DNA of 46,941 bases. Source: CAYZUE01 sp964481825 (GTDB taxonomy: Archaea; Hydrothermarchaeota; Hydrothermarchaeia; Hydrothermarchaeales; JALUUU01). The stretch is taken from positions 1 to 46,941 of the forward strand of contig CAYZUE010000004.1 in the NCBI GenBank assembly GCA_964481825.1, given 5' to 3'. A program made the translations under genes and the position numbers. Positions 24,144 to 32,976 of the stretch are shown here, one piece after another. Position 1 is the first letter of the stretch. Every line of letters starts with the position of its first letter. The notes under the pieces were generated by a model. It was not told where the DNA came from. It did not search any database and worked only from the letters and a program-made list of their open reading frames with translations.

Positions 24144-25340
24144 ATGTTAGAATATTTGAAATATTCATTGAAAAATATGGCCCAGAGGAAAGTAAGGACC
24201 TTTCTAACTCTTCTTGGCATAGTAATAGGTGTATCAGTAATAGTATCGATGGTAAGTATTGGAGAGGGTATGCAGGCCTCAGTTGAGCAACAACTAAATA
24301 AAATGGGAGGAGATAAAATTCAAATTTTCACAGGAGGTGGACCTTCTTTAGTGCAAACAGGACCTCCAACAGAAGCTGTATCTTTTAGTGAAAAAGAACT
24401 AACTGCAATCAAACACATAACAGGAGTAAAACAGGCTGTTCCTGAGTTATGGCAAGGCACAACCATTGATTACATGAATGAAAAGCAAGAGGCCATGGTT
24501 ATAGCAGATACGACTGAGGGGATAGAACTATGGCGTAAAACAGGTCTATTGGAGCTAGATAAAGGGAGGTTCTATCGGAGTTCTGAGAGCGGAGTTGCAA
24601 TTCTAGGTTACAATGCAGCTTATAATCTATTTGAAAGAGAAATTAACATTGGGAATGATTTAAAGGTAAGCGGTAAAAAATTTAGAGTTATTGGAATACT
24701 TAAAGAATCTGGAGACATTGTCGCAGATAAGGGGATATACTTACCCATATCTGTTGCTCGAAACCTTTTCAATACTAATGAATTCTCAGCTATATTTGTC
24801 GTAGCGGAGAATGAAGAAATAGTATTGGCGACTTCAACTAGAATTGAGGATTTGCTAAAAAAACTGCGTGGGGGTAAAGACTTTGAAATATTCACTACTA
24901 TAGAACTTGCAGAACAGATAGGACAGATTACTATGATAATATCTTTTGTCTTAGGGGGAATTGCTAGCGTGAGCATAATTGTAGGCGGAATTATAGTTAT
25001 GAATACGATGTTGATGAGTGTTATTGAACGTACAAAAGAAATTGGAATAATGAAAGCATCAGGAGCAACAAATCAAATAGTACTTAGGATATTCTTATTT
25101 GAATCAGCTATTGTAGGATTTATTGGAGGAATGGCCGGAATTGCTTTAGGAACTATTATTTCAAAATTAATAGAGATTGTGGGTCAAGAATATCTTGGAG
25201 CAAATTTTATGACTTTAATATCCAAGGAACTTGTAATTGGTGCTTTATTATTTTCAATTTTAATAGGATCAATTTCGGGTGTTTATCCAGCACTTAGAGC
25301 ATCAAAGTTGAATCCAGTAGACGCTCTAAGATATAAATAA
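24144..25340 (+). CDS. MacB-like ABC transporter permease 2
   Basis: A 398-residue paralogue of the preceding permease with the same layout: RKVRTFLTLLGIVIGVSVIV near the N-terminus, an external domain (about 45-260), then GGIASVSIIVGGIIVMNTML, ERTKEIGIMKASGATNQIV and the end GVYPALRASKLNPVDALRYK. Two adjacent half-permeases and one ATPase suggest an asymmetric exporter. The gene ends one base before the convergent VTT-domain gene, so the operon stops here. Confidence 0.93.
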   Translation: MLEYLKYSLKNMAQRKVRTFLTLLGIVIGVSVIVSMVSIGEGMQASVEQQLNKMGGDKIQIFTGGGPSLVQTGPPTEAVSFSEKELTAIKHITGVKQAVPELWQGTTIDYMNEKQEAMVIADTTEGIELWRKTGLLELDKGRFYRSSESGVAILGYNAAYNLFEREINIGNDLKVSGKKFRVIGILKESGDIVADKGIYLPISVARNLFNTNEFSAIFVVAENEEIVLATSTRIEDLLKKLRGGKDFEIFTTIELAEQIGQITMIISFVLGGIASVSIIVGGIIVMNTMLMSVIERTKEIGIMKASGATNQIVLRIFLFESAIVGFIGGMAGIALGTIISKLIEIVGQEYLGANFMTLISKELVIGALLFSILIGSISGVYPALRASKLNPVDALRYK

Positions 25341-25341
25341 G

Positions 25342-25821
25342 TTATTTTTGCAATAATTCCAAGAAACCGCCACCTAAATGAAAAATCAAGTTATATCGGA
25401 TAAATCTCCCAAGGAGTGTTGGTAATAAGAACTTCAATACATTCATTCGTACGCCTCCTGCGGCTAAAGCAATTGCATCAAAACCAATAGGGAATAATGC
25501 AAAGAAGAAAACAGAAATAATTCCATACTTATTCAACCATTTTTTTGCATAGTTGACCTTTAGAGGTTGTTTTTCATTGATATTTCCTATTTTAAAAATC
25601 CCTCGACCTATTAGATAACTTAACCCACCGCCAATGGTGGCTCCTATGCTTGCGAATACTGCTGTGATTAAAGGGGGAGAACCTACAAATATTACACCTA
25701 ATGCAATAACCTCAACAGGGATAGGTATAGGCGATGACCCTATAATCATGACAAGAAAAAGACCAATAGTACCATAAGACTGAACAAATGTTTCCCCCCA
25801 GTCTAGAAAAAAATCTAACAT
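25342..25821 (-). CDS. VTT-domain (DedA/SNARE-associated) membrane protein
   Basis: A small polytopic membrane protein of 159 residues. It has the VTT-type core: PIPIPVEVIALGVIFVG with a conserved Glu, then GATIGGGLSYLIGRGIF, KYGIISVFFFALFPIGFDAI and a C-terminal GRFIRY. DedA relatives are implicated in lipid scrambling or membrane homeostasis, but the role of short archaeal members is unclear. The start overlaps the end of the SUMT gene by 7 bp, so it is the last gene of the nodB-like/mch/cobA operon. Confidence 0.85.
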   Translation of the reverse strand: MLDFFLDWGETFVQSYGTIGLFLVMIIGSSPIPIPVEVIALGVIFVGSPPLITAVFASIGATIGGGLSYLIGRGIFKIGNINEKQPLKVNYAKKWLNKYGIISVFFFALFPIGFDAIALAAGGVRMNVLKFLLPTLLGRFIRYNLIFHLGGGFLELLQK

Positions 25822-26561
25822 TTAGGTACAACCGATAAAATTTCACGAATTCCAACCACAGAACCTATAACAATAATGGCAGGTGGTTTTACTTTTGTTT
25901 GTGTTGCTTTCTCTACAACATCCTTTAGAGGGCATGTGATAACACGTTGATTTACAGTAGTACCCTGTTCTATAATGGCAACTGGAGTATCTTTTGAACG
26001 TGTCTTCAACATTTGATTAGCTATTTTTTTAAGGTTATTAATCCCCATAAGAACAATTACTGTATCCGCTCCAAGGGCCCCATAATCTATCTTTTCTTCT
26101 TTTTTTGGGTCTTCTTGACCGGTTACTACTGCAAAACTACTAGCGCAATGTCTATCTGTCACAGGAATATTTGCCGCCGCAGGAACTGCAATAGCTGATG
26201 TGATCCCTGGCACAACTTCAAATCCTAACCCACTATGTATCAAAGCTTTTGCCTCCTCTCCTCCCCGTCCGAAAACGAAAGGATCTCCACCTTTTAGCCT
26301 AACAATTGTTTTTTCATCATTTGCTTTTTCAATTAATAATTTATTGATCTCATCTTGAGAATAAGAATGTTCTCCAGATTTTTTTCCAACATATATTAAT
26401 TCAGCATCATTTCGAGCAAATTTCAATAAATCACCCGATGCCAACCGATCATAAATTATAATATCTGCTTTTTTAATAAGATTTAGCCCTTTAAGGGTAA
26501 TAAGTTCAGGATCTCCTGGACCAGATCCGACTAAGAACACTTTATTCATCGTAATAACCAT
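25815..26561 (-). CDS. cobA: Uroporphyrinogen-III C-methyltransferase (SUMT)
   Basis: Methylates uroporphyrinogen III at C2 and C7 to precorrin-2, the branch point to siroheme, B12, F430 and the alternative heme route. The 248 residues are normal for stand-alone SUMT. Motifs are VFLVGSGPGDPELITLKG (SAM site start), YVGKKSGEHSYSQDEIN, VRLKGGDPFVFGRGGEEA, VPGITSAIAVPAAANIPVTD and the C-terminal PPAIIVIGSVV. ATG 26561 or the ATG four codons later could be used. It follows mch by 21 bp and overlaps the VTT gene. It feeds the large cobalamin operon, which lacks its own SUMT. It ends in TAG. Confidence 0.95.
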   Translation of the reverse strand: MVITMNKVFLVGSGPGDPELITLKGLNLIKKADIIIYDRLASGDLLKFARNDAELIYVGKKSGEHSYSQDEINKLLIEKANDEKTIVRLKGGDPFVFGRGGEEAKALIHSGLGFEVVPGITSAIAVPAAANIPVTDRHCASSFAVVTGQEDPKKEEKIDYGALGADTVIVLMGINNLKKIANQMLKTRSKDTPVAIIEQGTTVNQRVITCPLKDVVEKATQTKVKPPAIIVIGSVVGIREILSVVPKC

Positions 26562-26582
26562 GAAAAAAAATATTTAAGAGAA

Positions 26583-27503
26583 TTATCCCTCCAACGAACG
26601 TTTTATTATCTCGTAATTTATACTTCCAGATTTAGTTGTTTTACCGGTTTTAGTATTGTTGAAATAGACTTTAGCAGGAGAGAAAATACCTTTGTCAATC
26701 TTATAAAAGTCATAATTAGCTTCCTTGAAAATATCTCTAAACGGCTTCCCATAACCAGGGGAGTTAATTGATGGAATTTCATCAACTTTCGCATCGACTG
26801 ACGATTTAAAATGTACAGTTGAACCATATATTATCATATCATTTGTGACTCCCATCATTAAAGCATCATTTCCAACAATGGGTGCAATAGGCGCCTCCCC
26901 AGATACATGTTTGATATTATTTATATCGTATCCTAGATAGTTTAATTTAAATAGCCCAGTTTCAGCTGCTCTTCCAGATATCTGTATTGAACTGACAATA
27001 GAAGCTGTTTTTGCAATTAAGATATATAGGTTATCCGTAATTATATTGCATGAGTCTGCAATATTTTCAATGAGAGCAGGTGGTGGGTAAGTTCCAGCCT
27101 CAAGAGCAATTAATGCTTCATCAGATTTTTCTGAATATCCTAGGTTTTTATAAGTCTCTTTAGGTTTTTTTGCCAAAATCCTGGCTGGACCTGAAGCGAG
27201 AGCAAAGTAGTTTCCTTCTGAAACTTGCCAGCCAGCTTTTTGAGACCCAAAACAAGATAAAGCAGGATGTTCAGTAGAAACTTTAACATGTTGAAAATCA
27301 TTATCCCCCATAAACAGTTCAACCTCTGCTAAATCACCCATACATGCTTTGACGAAATCTATTCCAGCATCTAAACTACCCTTTACATTAATACCACAAT
27401 CTATAACAGTTGCACCGCCAATGTTTTCCGAACTAATTTGTAGCTTATTTTCTTTTTTAAGCATTTTTTTAGCAATTTTCACTGAATTATAGTTTAGATT
27501 CAT
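26583..27503 (-). CDS. mch: Methenyltetrahydromethanopterin cyclohydrolase
   Basis: Interconverts formyl- and methenyl-H4MPT in C1 metabolism. The 306-residue protein has the Mch pattern: NIGGATVIDCGINVKGSLDAG, ACMGDLAEVEL, VSTEHPALSCFGSQKAGWQV, ALASGPARIL, GTYPPPALIENIA, APIAPIVGNDALMMGVTNDM and INSPGYGKPF. It is direct evidence that the organism uses tetrahydromethanopterin, in line with Fae. The start overlaps the end of a NodB-like gene by 4 bp, and SUMT follows, so C1 and tetrapyrrole genes share this operon. Confidence 0.95.
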   Translation of the reverse strand: MNLNYNSVKIAKKMLKKENKLQISSENIGGATVIDCGINVKGSLDAGIDFVKACMGDLAEVELFMGDNDFQHVKVSTEHPALSCFGSQKAGWQVSEGNYFALASGPARILAKKPKETYKNLGYSEKSDEALIALEAGTYPPPALIENIADSCNIITDNLYILIAKTASIVSSIQISGRAAETGLFKLNYLGYDINNIKHVSGEAPIAPIVGNDALMMGVTNDMIIYGSTVHFKSSVDAKVDEIPSINSPGYGKPFRDIFKEANYDFYKIDKGIFSPAKVYFNNTKTGKTTKSGSINYEIIKRSLEG

Positions 27504-28471
27504 CTTGATTCACCAAAGTTTAAAATTATTTGAGAGTCGGGATTTATCGGCGGAAGAACCGCATAAATATTTTCTTTGTCATATTTGATTTGTACAGCAC
27601 CATTTAAAATATTATTAGATTTATATTTAATGGTAGCTCCAGTTACTAATTCAGAGCCTTTATTTTTAACGGTGATTCTATCATTGTCAACTATGAGTTC
27701 GAGATTTTCCTTTTTAAGCCACCATTCGTAAACTTCACCAGTTGATGCGAACCAAACATCTTGTGATGAAGCATAATCTAGAAAATAAGTGAAATTATTC
27801 ATGTTCTCATATACTTTATTAGTATGACCATAGAAAGTAAAAAGCCCTTCTTTTTCATGACTATTTTGAAAAGCGATGTAAGTAGGTAACATTGAATAAC
27901 TCATCGACAGATCATCCCAATAAAGATCATAATTAAGAGATAGTGGGATTTCTACAATTTCACCAATATTATACGGAAAAAAATCAAAATATTGAGAAGC
28001 ATCATAAGAATAACCCATTTCTTCAAGTATCTCATATGTTGCTTCATTTGTCATCAAGAAAGGCGCCCTATACCCAATAGGTGAAAACCCATTCTCTCGT
28101 AACCATAAATCAGCTTTATAAATCTCTTGTTTCTGAAACTCATTAGTCAAAGATGATTCTTTCCAATTATTCTGCATCCATGCTAAGTTAGCTACCTCAA
28201 ATTCCCTGAGGGGGTCTAATGAGACGGGATTATCTTGGAAATAGCCGGCAACGACAAAGAATGTTGCATTGATATCTCTTTCTTTAAGTTCGTTGGATAT
28301 CTCTTCAAATTCCTTCTCGGTGGGAATCTCAGTTTCAAAGGTAATTGCCACAGCTGATTTATGACCATATGGCCAGTTTGCAAAAGTAATCATATCTTTA
28401 GTATTTTGAGATACGCAAGCAGATGCAAAGATAATTAAAACAGAAAAAATTATTAGTCTTTGTTTCATCAT
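27500..28471 (-). CDS. NodB-fold polysaccharide deacetylase-like lipoprotein, catalytic residues lost
   Basis: A secreted protein of about 323 residues from ATG 28471. In the longer-ORF numbering used here (start 28504), a signal with lipobox-like FASAC is followed by a NodB-type domain. ITFETE (54-59) stands where deacetylases have TFDDG or TFDDE. ATFFVVAGYF is kept. EVANLAWMQ (103-111) replaces the metal motif usually seen as EIGNHTWSH, so both metal His are gone. GYRAPF (144-149) and YGHT (about 225-228) remain. A C-terminal beta-rich extension (about 255-334) follows. Catalysis is unlikely; carbohydrate binding or an unrelated role is possible. It is read into mch with a 4-bp overlap, an odd partner for a cytoplasmic C1 enzyme. 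Confidence 0.82.
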   Translation of the reverse strand: MMKQRLIIFSVLIIFASACVSQNTKDMITFANWPYGHKSAVAITFETEIPTEKEFEEISNELKERDINATFFVVAGYFQDNPVSLDPLREFEVANLAWMQNNWKESSLTNEFQKQEIYKADLWLRENGFSPIGYRAPFLMTNEATYEILEEMGYSYDASQYFDFFPYNIGEIVEIPLSLNYDLYWDDLSMSYSMLPTYIAFQNSHEKEGLFTFYGHTNKVYENMNNFTYFLDYASSQDVWFASTGEVYEWWLKKENLELIVDNDRITVKNKGSELVTGATIKYKSNNILNGAVQIKYDKENIYAVLPPINPDSQIILNFGESR

Positions 28472-28598
28472 TACTATCGTTCTTTTATATGATAATCCAT
28501 ACAATAAGAAACTTTGTAATCTGAAATATTGTTACCTAAAATAGGATTAATAAAAAATCATTAATTAGATAGAAACGACGATTAGAGCCAATAGATAA

Positions 28599-29600
28599 TT
28601 ATAATTTCATAGCCTTAACTGTGCGGTTAAGTAGAAGCTGTGCAACTTCTTGAGAAGGCCATGATCCTAAACCACAATCAGGACCGACAAACGCTACCCT
28701 ATCTGAGAAAATTTCTAATATTTTATTGTATCTTTTTCTTATTGTATCAATCCCTTCTACCAGTTCTGTAGACTGATAATCTTCACCTCTCTCCACCCGC
28801 TCTGCTATTATTGAATCGATATCAGTTCGACTTATCCCAGCACGAAGAAATTTATCATGCTCATCTAAAATTTTCCTTGAAATTAAATCCATATTTTTAG
28901 GGGTAGCGGCAAATTCTCCAGTAATTACTTTAATTCCATCCACATTAAGAGGGATATTTGCAGCTTTAAGAGTATGTAGATGGACTTGTACTTTAGCTTT
29001 GATTCCATGGACACTGGTTTCAAGAGCCTCAACAAGACTATCTTCATCAATATTTAGAAGATCCACAAATCCCAAGCTGGGTTCATCTAACGATATTAAA
29101 ACTGTTTCAATTGATTTAGTCTTTAGAATCGAATTTTTTAGGAAATGATTAACACTTTTTGATAAATTTTCTAGTACCTCTTCGTAGATGTGAAAACCAA
29201 ATTCAGTTCTAAGATGTAGCTCTATTGGACCTGTAATACAGACCTTCAGTTTTAATTTTTTAGGATATGTTTTTGCTTCTATTCTTGCAACATCAATCTC
29301 GGGTATCAGAGCATATTTTTTATGAATAAGAAAAGGTTCTTTTGAGTATTTGAGAATTGGATCTAGAAATTGACGATGCATGTCATAATGCTGAGGATAA
29401 TTGACTATATCTATACCTGAATTAAGCTTGCAACGCAAAGACGTTGCTATGGTATTATAGAATTCATTAAAATTTTCATCTGATAAAGATTTACCCTCAG
29501 CAAGGGCCTTTAAAGCAATAGGATAAAGTTGTGAGAATTTATTAGCGGAAATATTATGTGGTAAAGGGAAGCTACCTATATCATCAACTAGAATATCCAT
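28599..29600 (-). CDS. Core-MetE-type methionine synthase (folate-independent)
   Basis: A C-terminal MetE-like barrel without the N-terminal half of bacterial MetE, so the methyl donor is probably a corrinoid protein or another C1 carrier rather than polyglutamyl folate. In the numbering from ATG 29609, VDDIGSFPLP, FPYQH-like NYPQHYDM, LISLDEPSLG and FVGPDCGLGSWPS match the family. The zinc ligands appear as H210-x-H212 (VHLHT), E232 (ITGEFA) and C312, whereas MetE usually has HxC at the first site. The start at ATG 29600 (MDILVDDIG) is preferred because a TATA box lies about 26 nt upstream; ATG 29609 is the alternative. The exact Mes subclass is not certain. Confidence 0.87.
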   Translation of the reverse strand: MDILVDDIGSFPLPHNISANKFSQLYPIALKALAEGKSLSDENFNEFYNTIATSLRCKLNSGIDIVNYPQHYDMHRQFLDPILKYSKEPFLIHKKYALIPEIDVARIEAKTYPKKLKLKVCITGPIELHLRTEFGFHIYEEVLENLSKSVNHFLKNSILKTKSIETVLISLDEPSLGFVDLLNIDEDSLVEALETSVHGIKAKVQVHLHTLKAANIPLNVDGIKVITGEFAATPKNMDLISRKILDEHDKFLRAGISRTDIDSIIAERVERGEDYQSTELVEGIDTIRKRYNKILEIFSDRVAFVGPDCGLGSWPSQEVAQLLLNRTVKAMKL

Positions 29601-29718
29601 GCTTTTCATCTAAACAGAAGGGTTTATATTTTTTTAGTACTAAAAATTTGATTAATTTGAAAATCGTCAGATAAAGAAATTTATTATAATATATTAAATA
29701 AAAATTATTTGTGATAAA

Positions 29719-30000
29719 ATGTGTCAAGTGCGAGTTCATGTTTATATCTCAGGAAAAGTACAAGGAGTATTCTTCAGATCTTATACAAAAGATAAAGCCC
29801 AAAAAGAAGGGTTAAATGGTTGGGTTAAAAACTTAACTGATGGCCGTGTTGAGATAGTGTTAGAAGGGAATAAAGAAAAGTGTGAAGAAATGCTTCAATG
29901 GTGTCATAAGGGATCCCCTTCTTCAAAAGTTGAAAATGTCGAAATCTATTGGGATAAACCCACTAACAATTATAAACACTTTAATGTGAGATATGGATAA
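29719..30000 (+). CDS. acyP: Acylphosphatase
   Basis: Hydrolyses acyl phosphates. The 93-residue ferredoxin-like protein has the complete signature: VHVYISGKVQGVFFRSYTKD with catalytic R20, then GLNGWVKNLTDGRVEIVLEG with catalytic N38, and the end FNVRYG. It is a single-gene unit, divergent from the core-MetE gene. Nothing unusual was seen. Confidence 0.95.
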   Translation: MCQVRVHVYISGKVQGVFFRSYTKDKAQKEGLNGWVKNLTDGRVEIVLEGNKEKCEEMLQWCHKGSPSSKVENVEIYWDKPTNNYKHFNVRYG

Positions 30001-30208
30001 ATCTGATGATAAAAAGAAAACGATTCAAATTTTTCTTAAAAAAAAAGGTTCACATGTGATTTATATGTTAAGAAATTTTACAATGTTAGATATGATGAAG
30101 ACTCCTCTATTAGCCTGTAATTTGAAAATATTATGGATTAAAATTTAGTGAGTTCAACAAAATAAATAAATATAGAGAATATTTTAGTTGTTTTATGAGG
30201 ATGAGATT

Positions 30209-30709
30209 ATGAAAATAAGTTTGGACCTGCAACTAAAAGATGTGCCAGGACAACTGGTTAAAGCTCTTGTACCAATATCTAACTTTGGTGGGAATATTCG
30301 AAGTGTGGTCCACATGAGAGAGAAAGGACCGAAAGGAGGGCGAATTCCGGTGCATGTTGACCTCAATATTGATAATCCTAAAAGTCTGGAGAAGATATTG
30401 AAGGATTTAGAAGACAAAGATATCTGGGTTTCAAAAGTGGGTGAAATAAAGAAGAAAAAGAATATAACAGTCATTATAATTGGACACGTTGTTGATACAG
30501 ATGTACGAGACACAATCGATAAAATAAATGATATTCCTGGGGCAATGGTAGCGAACCTTGCTCTTGCAATGCCAGATCCAGAGGAGGAAACTTCAGCAAG
30601 GATGGACATAGATGTAGACGATGCAGAAGTTGTAAAAATTGTATTGAAACGACTAGATAAGATAGCTAAAGATAAAGGTTTTATTGTAGTAAAATCTCTA
30701 GGAGTCTAA
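30209..30709 (+). CDS. Tandem ACT-domain regulatory protein, partner of homoserine dehydrogenase
   Basis: A 166-residue protein from ATG 30209 (MKISLDLQLKDVPGQL), chosen over an in-frame TTG at 30188 because GAGGATGA lies just upstream. Two ACT-like halves are visible: the first begins LKDVPGQLVKALVPISNFGG, the second has VIIIGHVVDTDVRDTIDKIN and IPGAMVANLALAMPDPEE. ACT domains bind amino acids. The gene sits 4 bp before homoserine dehydrogenase and probably supplies its allosteric control by threonine or methionine in trans. The ligand is inferred from context. Confidence 0.88.
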   Translation: MKISLDLQLKDVPGQLVKALVPISNFGGNIRSVVHMREKGPKGGRIPVHVDLNIDNPKSLEKILKDLEDKDIWVSKVGEIKKKKNITVIIIGHVVDTDVRDTIDKINDIPGAMVANLALAMPDPEEETSARMDIDVDDAEVVKIVLKRLDKIAKDKGFIVVKSLGV

Positions 30710-30713
30710 TTAT

Positions 30714-31721
30714 ATGCGGATCCAGATAATAGGATTTGGGAATATTGGTAAAGGACTTGCAAAGGTTCTAATAAAAAAAGAAAAATTACTAAAAAAACAG
30801 CATGATTTAAAGATTAAAGTAGTATCTATAACCGATGTTTCTGGTACAGCAAGAGACGACAAAGGTATCAATCTTTCAAAAGCTCTAGAAATTATAAAAA
30901 ATGGTAGAGGGATTTTATCGTATCCTAAAGCTACTAAAATGAACGGAATTGAAGCGATAAAAACTATTCAAGCTGATTTGGTTGTAGAGGCTACAAATAC
31001 AAAAATTGAAGATGGTGAACCGGGGATGAGCCATATGCTTCAGGCAATAAAACAAGGGAAACATGTAGTCACATCGAATAAAGGTCCTTTAGCCTTGAAG
31101 TTTCAAGAACTTAATAATTCAGCTAAGAAAAACTCAGTTCAATTTAAATTCGAAGCATCAGTGGGAGGCGCAATGCCGATTATAAATTTTGCGCATGAAA
31201 CACTTAGTGGAGATAAGATTAACGCAATCGAAGGTATACTAAACGGAACAACAAATTATATTCTAACTAGAATGAGTAAAGAAGAAAAGTCATTTGAAAT
31301 GGTACTTCGAGAAGCTCAAGAAATGGGTATAGCAGAATCTGACCCAAGCTATGATATAGATGGTATTGATACTGCATGTAAACTTGTAATTCTAGCCAAT
31401 GGAATATTAGGAATTAAAAAAACTTACAAAGACGTGAAAACTCAGGGTATAAGAAAGATTACACCTGAAGCTGTTAAGCTAGCGAAGGAAGATGGATATG
31501 TTATAAAACTTATTGGAGAAGTTAAAAACAATAATTTAGAGGTATCTCCAAGATTAGTACCAAAAAATCATCCCTTAAATGTTGAAGGTGTACTTAATGT
31601 AGCCCTGTTAAAAACTGATTTGGCAGGAGATATAACCATTGTAGGAAAGGGGGCTGGATCTATTGAGACAAACAGTGCAATTTTGAGTGATATTATAAGC
31701 ATCTGGAGAACTGGAATCTGA
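30714..31721 (+). CDS. hom: Homoserine dehydrogenase
   Basis: NAD(P)H-dependent reduction of aspartate semialdehyde to homoserine, the common precursor of threonine and methionine. It has 335 residues without a C-terminal ACT domain, as in many archaea. The N-terminal Rossmann motif is IQIIGFGNIGKGLAKVL. The catalytic region has VVTSNKGPLALKF, FEASVGGAMPIINF, EGILNGTTNYILTRM and ESDPSYDIDGIDTACKLVIL, with the substrate-binding D and K. It lies in a run with the ACT protein upstream and phosphoglycerate mutase overlapping by one base downstream. Confidence 0.95.
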   Translation: MRIQIIGFGNIGKGLAKVLIKKEKLLKKQHDLKIKVVSITDVSGTARDDKGINLSKALEIIKNGRGILSYPKATKMNGIEAIKTIQADLVVEATNTKIEDGEPGMSHMLQAIKQGKHVVTSNKGPLALKFQELNNSAKKNSVQFKFEASVGGAMPIINFAHETLSGDKINAIEGILNGTTNYILTRMSKEEKSFEMVLREAQEMGIAESDPSYDIDGIDTACKLVILANGILGIKKTYKDVKTQGIRKITPEAVKLAKEDGYVIKLIGEVKNNNLEVSPRLVPKNHPLNVEGVLNVALLKTDLAGDITIVGKGAGSIETNSAILSDIISIWRTGI

Positions 31722-32899
31722 TGAAATACATTGTTATCGTCGGCGATGGAATGGCTGATTATCCCCTAAGAGAACTAAACGGTAAAACTCCTTTACAGGC
31801 AGCTAATACTCCAAACATGGATCATATTGCAAAAAGAGGGAAATGTGGAACTCTAAGTACAGTTCCTCAGGGTATGAAAGTTGGTTCAGATATTGCTAAT
31901 CTATCGATAATGGGATATGACCCTCAAAAATATTATACTGGCCGCGGTCCTCTTGAAGCTGCAAGCATTGGTGTCACCTTAGGTGAGAACGATATGGCGT
32001 TTAGATGCAATATAATAACGGAAGAAAATGGAAATATAAAGGACTACTGCGCTGACCATATAAGCAGTGAACAAGCAGAGGTACTTATAGAAGAACTCAA
32101 TCGAACGTTACCAAACATAGGTGAATTCTTTCCTGGTGTAAGCTATCGTCAACTATTTGTTTTAAGAAACACGACCCAAAAAATTGTAAGTACACCACCT
32201 CATGATGTGATAAATGGCAGAATAAAAGACCATTTATTAAAACCATTAGATAACCCAATGGCAGCAGACCTGAATGATTTAATCCTCAGATCCAATAAAG
32301 TGCTATCTAAACATAACGTAAATTTAGAGAGAATAAAGAATGGTTTGAATCCGGGGAACATGATATGGTTGTGGGGTCAAGGGCCTAGACCTAATTTAGA
32401 GCCTTTTCAGGAGAAATATGACTTAAGAGGTTCAGTGGTAACAGCTGTTGATTTAATTAAGGGTATTGGTTATTATGCAGGAATGAAAATAATTAATGTA
32501 GATGGTGCTACAGGATATTACGACACTAATTATGAAGGTAAAGCTAAGGCCACTGTTAAAGCTCTAGAAGAATCAGATTATATATATGTCCATGTTGAAT
32601 CTATAGATGAAGCCTCCCATGCAGGAGATATAGACATGAAACTAAAAACTATAGAGGACTTGGACAAGAGACTAATTGGAAGAATCATTGATGCAAAGGA
32701 AGAAGACTGGATTATTGGACTTCTAACTGATCATGCAACTCCTATTAGTACAAGAACACATTCATCAGATCCAGTACCCTTTGCAATTTGGGGGGAAGAA
32801 CATGACGATACTAAGACTTTCAACGAAGTTTCGGTTAAAAATGGTTTTTATAAATCTTTAGTAGGAGATGAATTTATGAAATCTCTTTTAGATACTTAA
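31721..32899 (+). CDS. apgM: 2,3-bisphosphoglycerate-independent phosphoglycerate mutase, archaeal type
   Basis: Interconverts 3- and 2-phosphoglycerate in glycolysis and gluconeogenesis. It is an alkaline-phosphatase superfamily protein of 392 residues. Metal-site segments are YIVIVGDGMADYPLREL (first Asp), GMKVGSDIANLSIMGYDP (catalytic Ser), YVHVESIDEASHAGDIDMK, and LLTDHATPISTRTHSSDPVPFAIWG. WLWGQGPRPNLEPF is typical of the archaeal apgM group. The ATG overlaps the homoserine dehydrogenase stop (TGATG). It may supply serine and one-carbon precursors alongside the threonine genes. Confidence 0.95.
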   Translation: MKYIVIVGDGMADYPLRELNGKTPLQAANTPNMDHIAKRGKCGTLSTVPQGMKVGSDIANLSIMGYDPQKYYTGRGPLEAASIGVTLGENDMAFRCNIITEENGNIKDYCADHISSEQAEVLIEELNRTLPNIGEFFPGVSYRQLFVLRNTTQKIVSTPPHDVINGRIKDHLLKPLDNPMAADLNDLILRSNKVLSKHNVNLERIKNGLNPGNMIWLWGQGPRPNLEPFQEKYDLRGSVVTAVDLIKGIGYYAGMKIINVDGATGYYDTNYEGKAKATVKALEESDYIYVHVESIDEASHAGDIDMKLKTIEDLDKRLIGRIIDAKEEDWIIGLLTDHATPISTRTHSSDPVPFAIWGEEHDDTKTFNEVSVKNGFYKSLVGDEFMKSLLDT

Positions 32900-32976
32900 T
32901 GGATATATTAAATAAACTGGAGATATCATTGACTTTTATTATTTTAATAAGCATTGTAAAATAAAAACACCTTAAA

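Noticed and set aside
26583..27503. Declaring the organism a methanogen from mch, fae-hps and the B12 operon
   Set aside because: These genes also occur in non-methanogenic archaea; no mcr, mtr or methyltransferase gene is present in the window.
30050..30059. TCACATGTGA palindrome between acylphosphatase and the ACT gene
   Set aside because: A 10-bp palindrome is expected by chance in a window of this size, and nothing else marks it as an operator.
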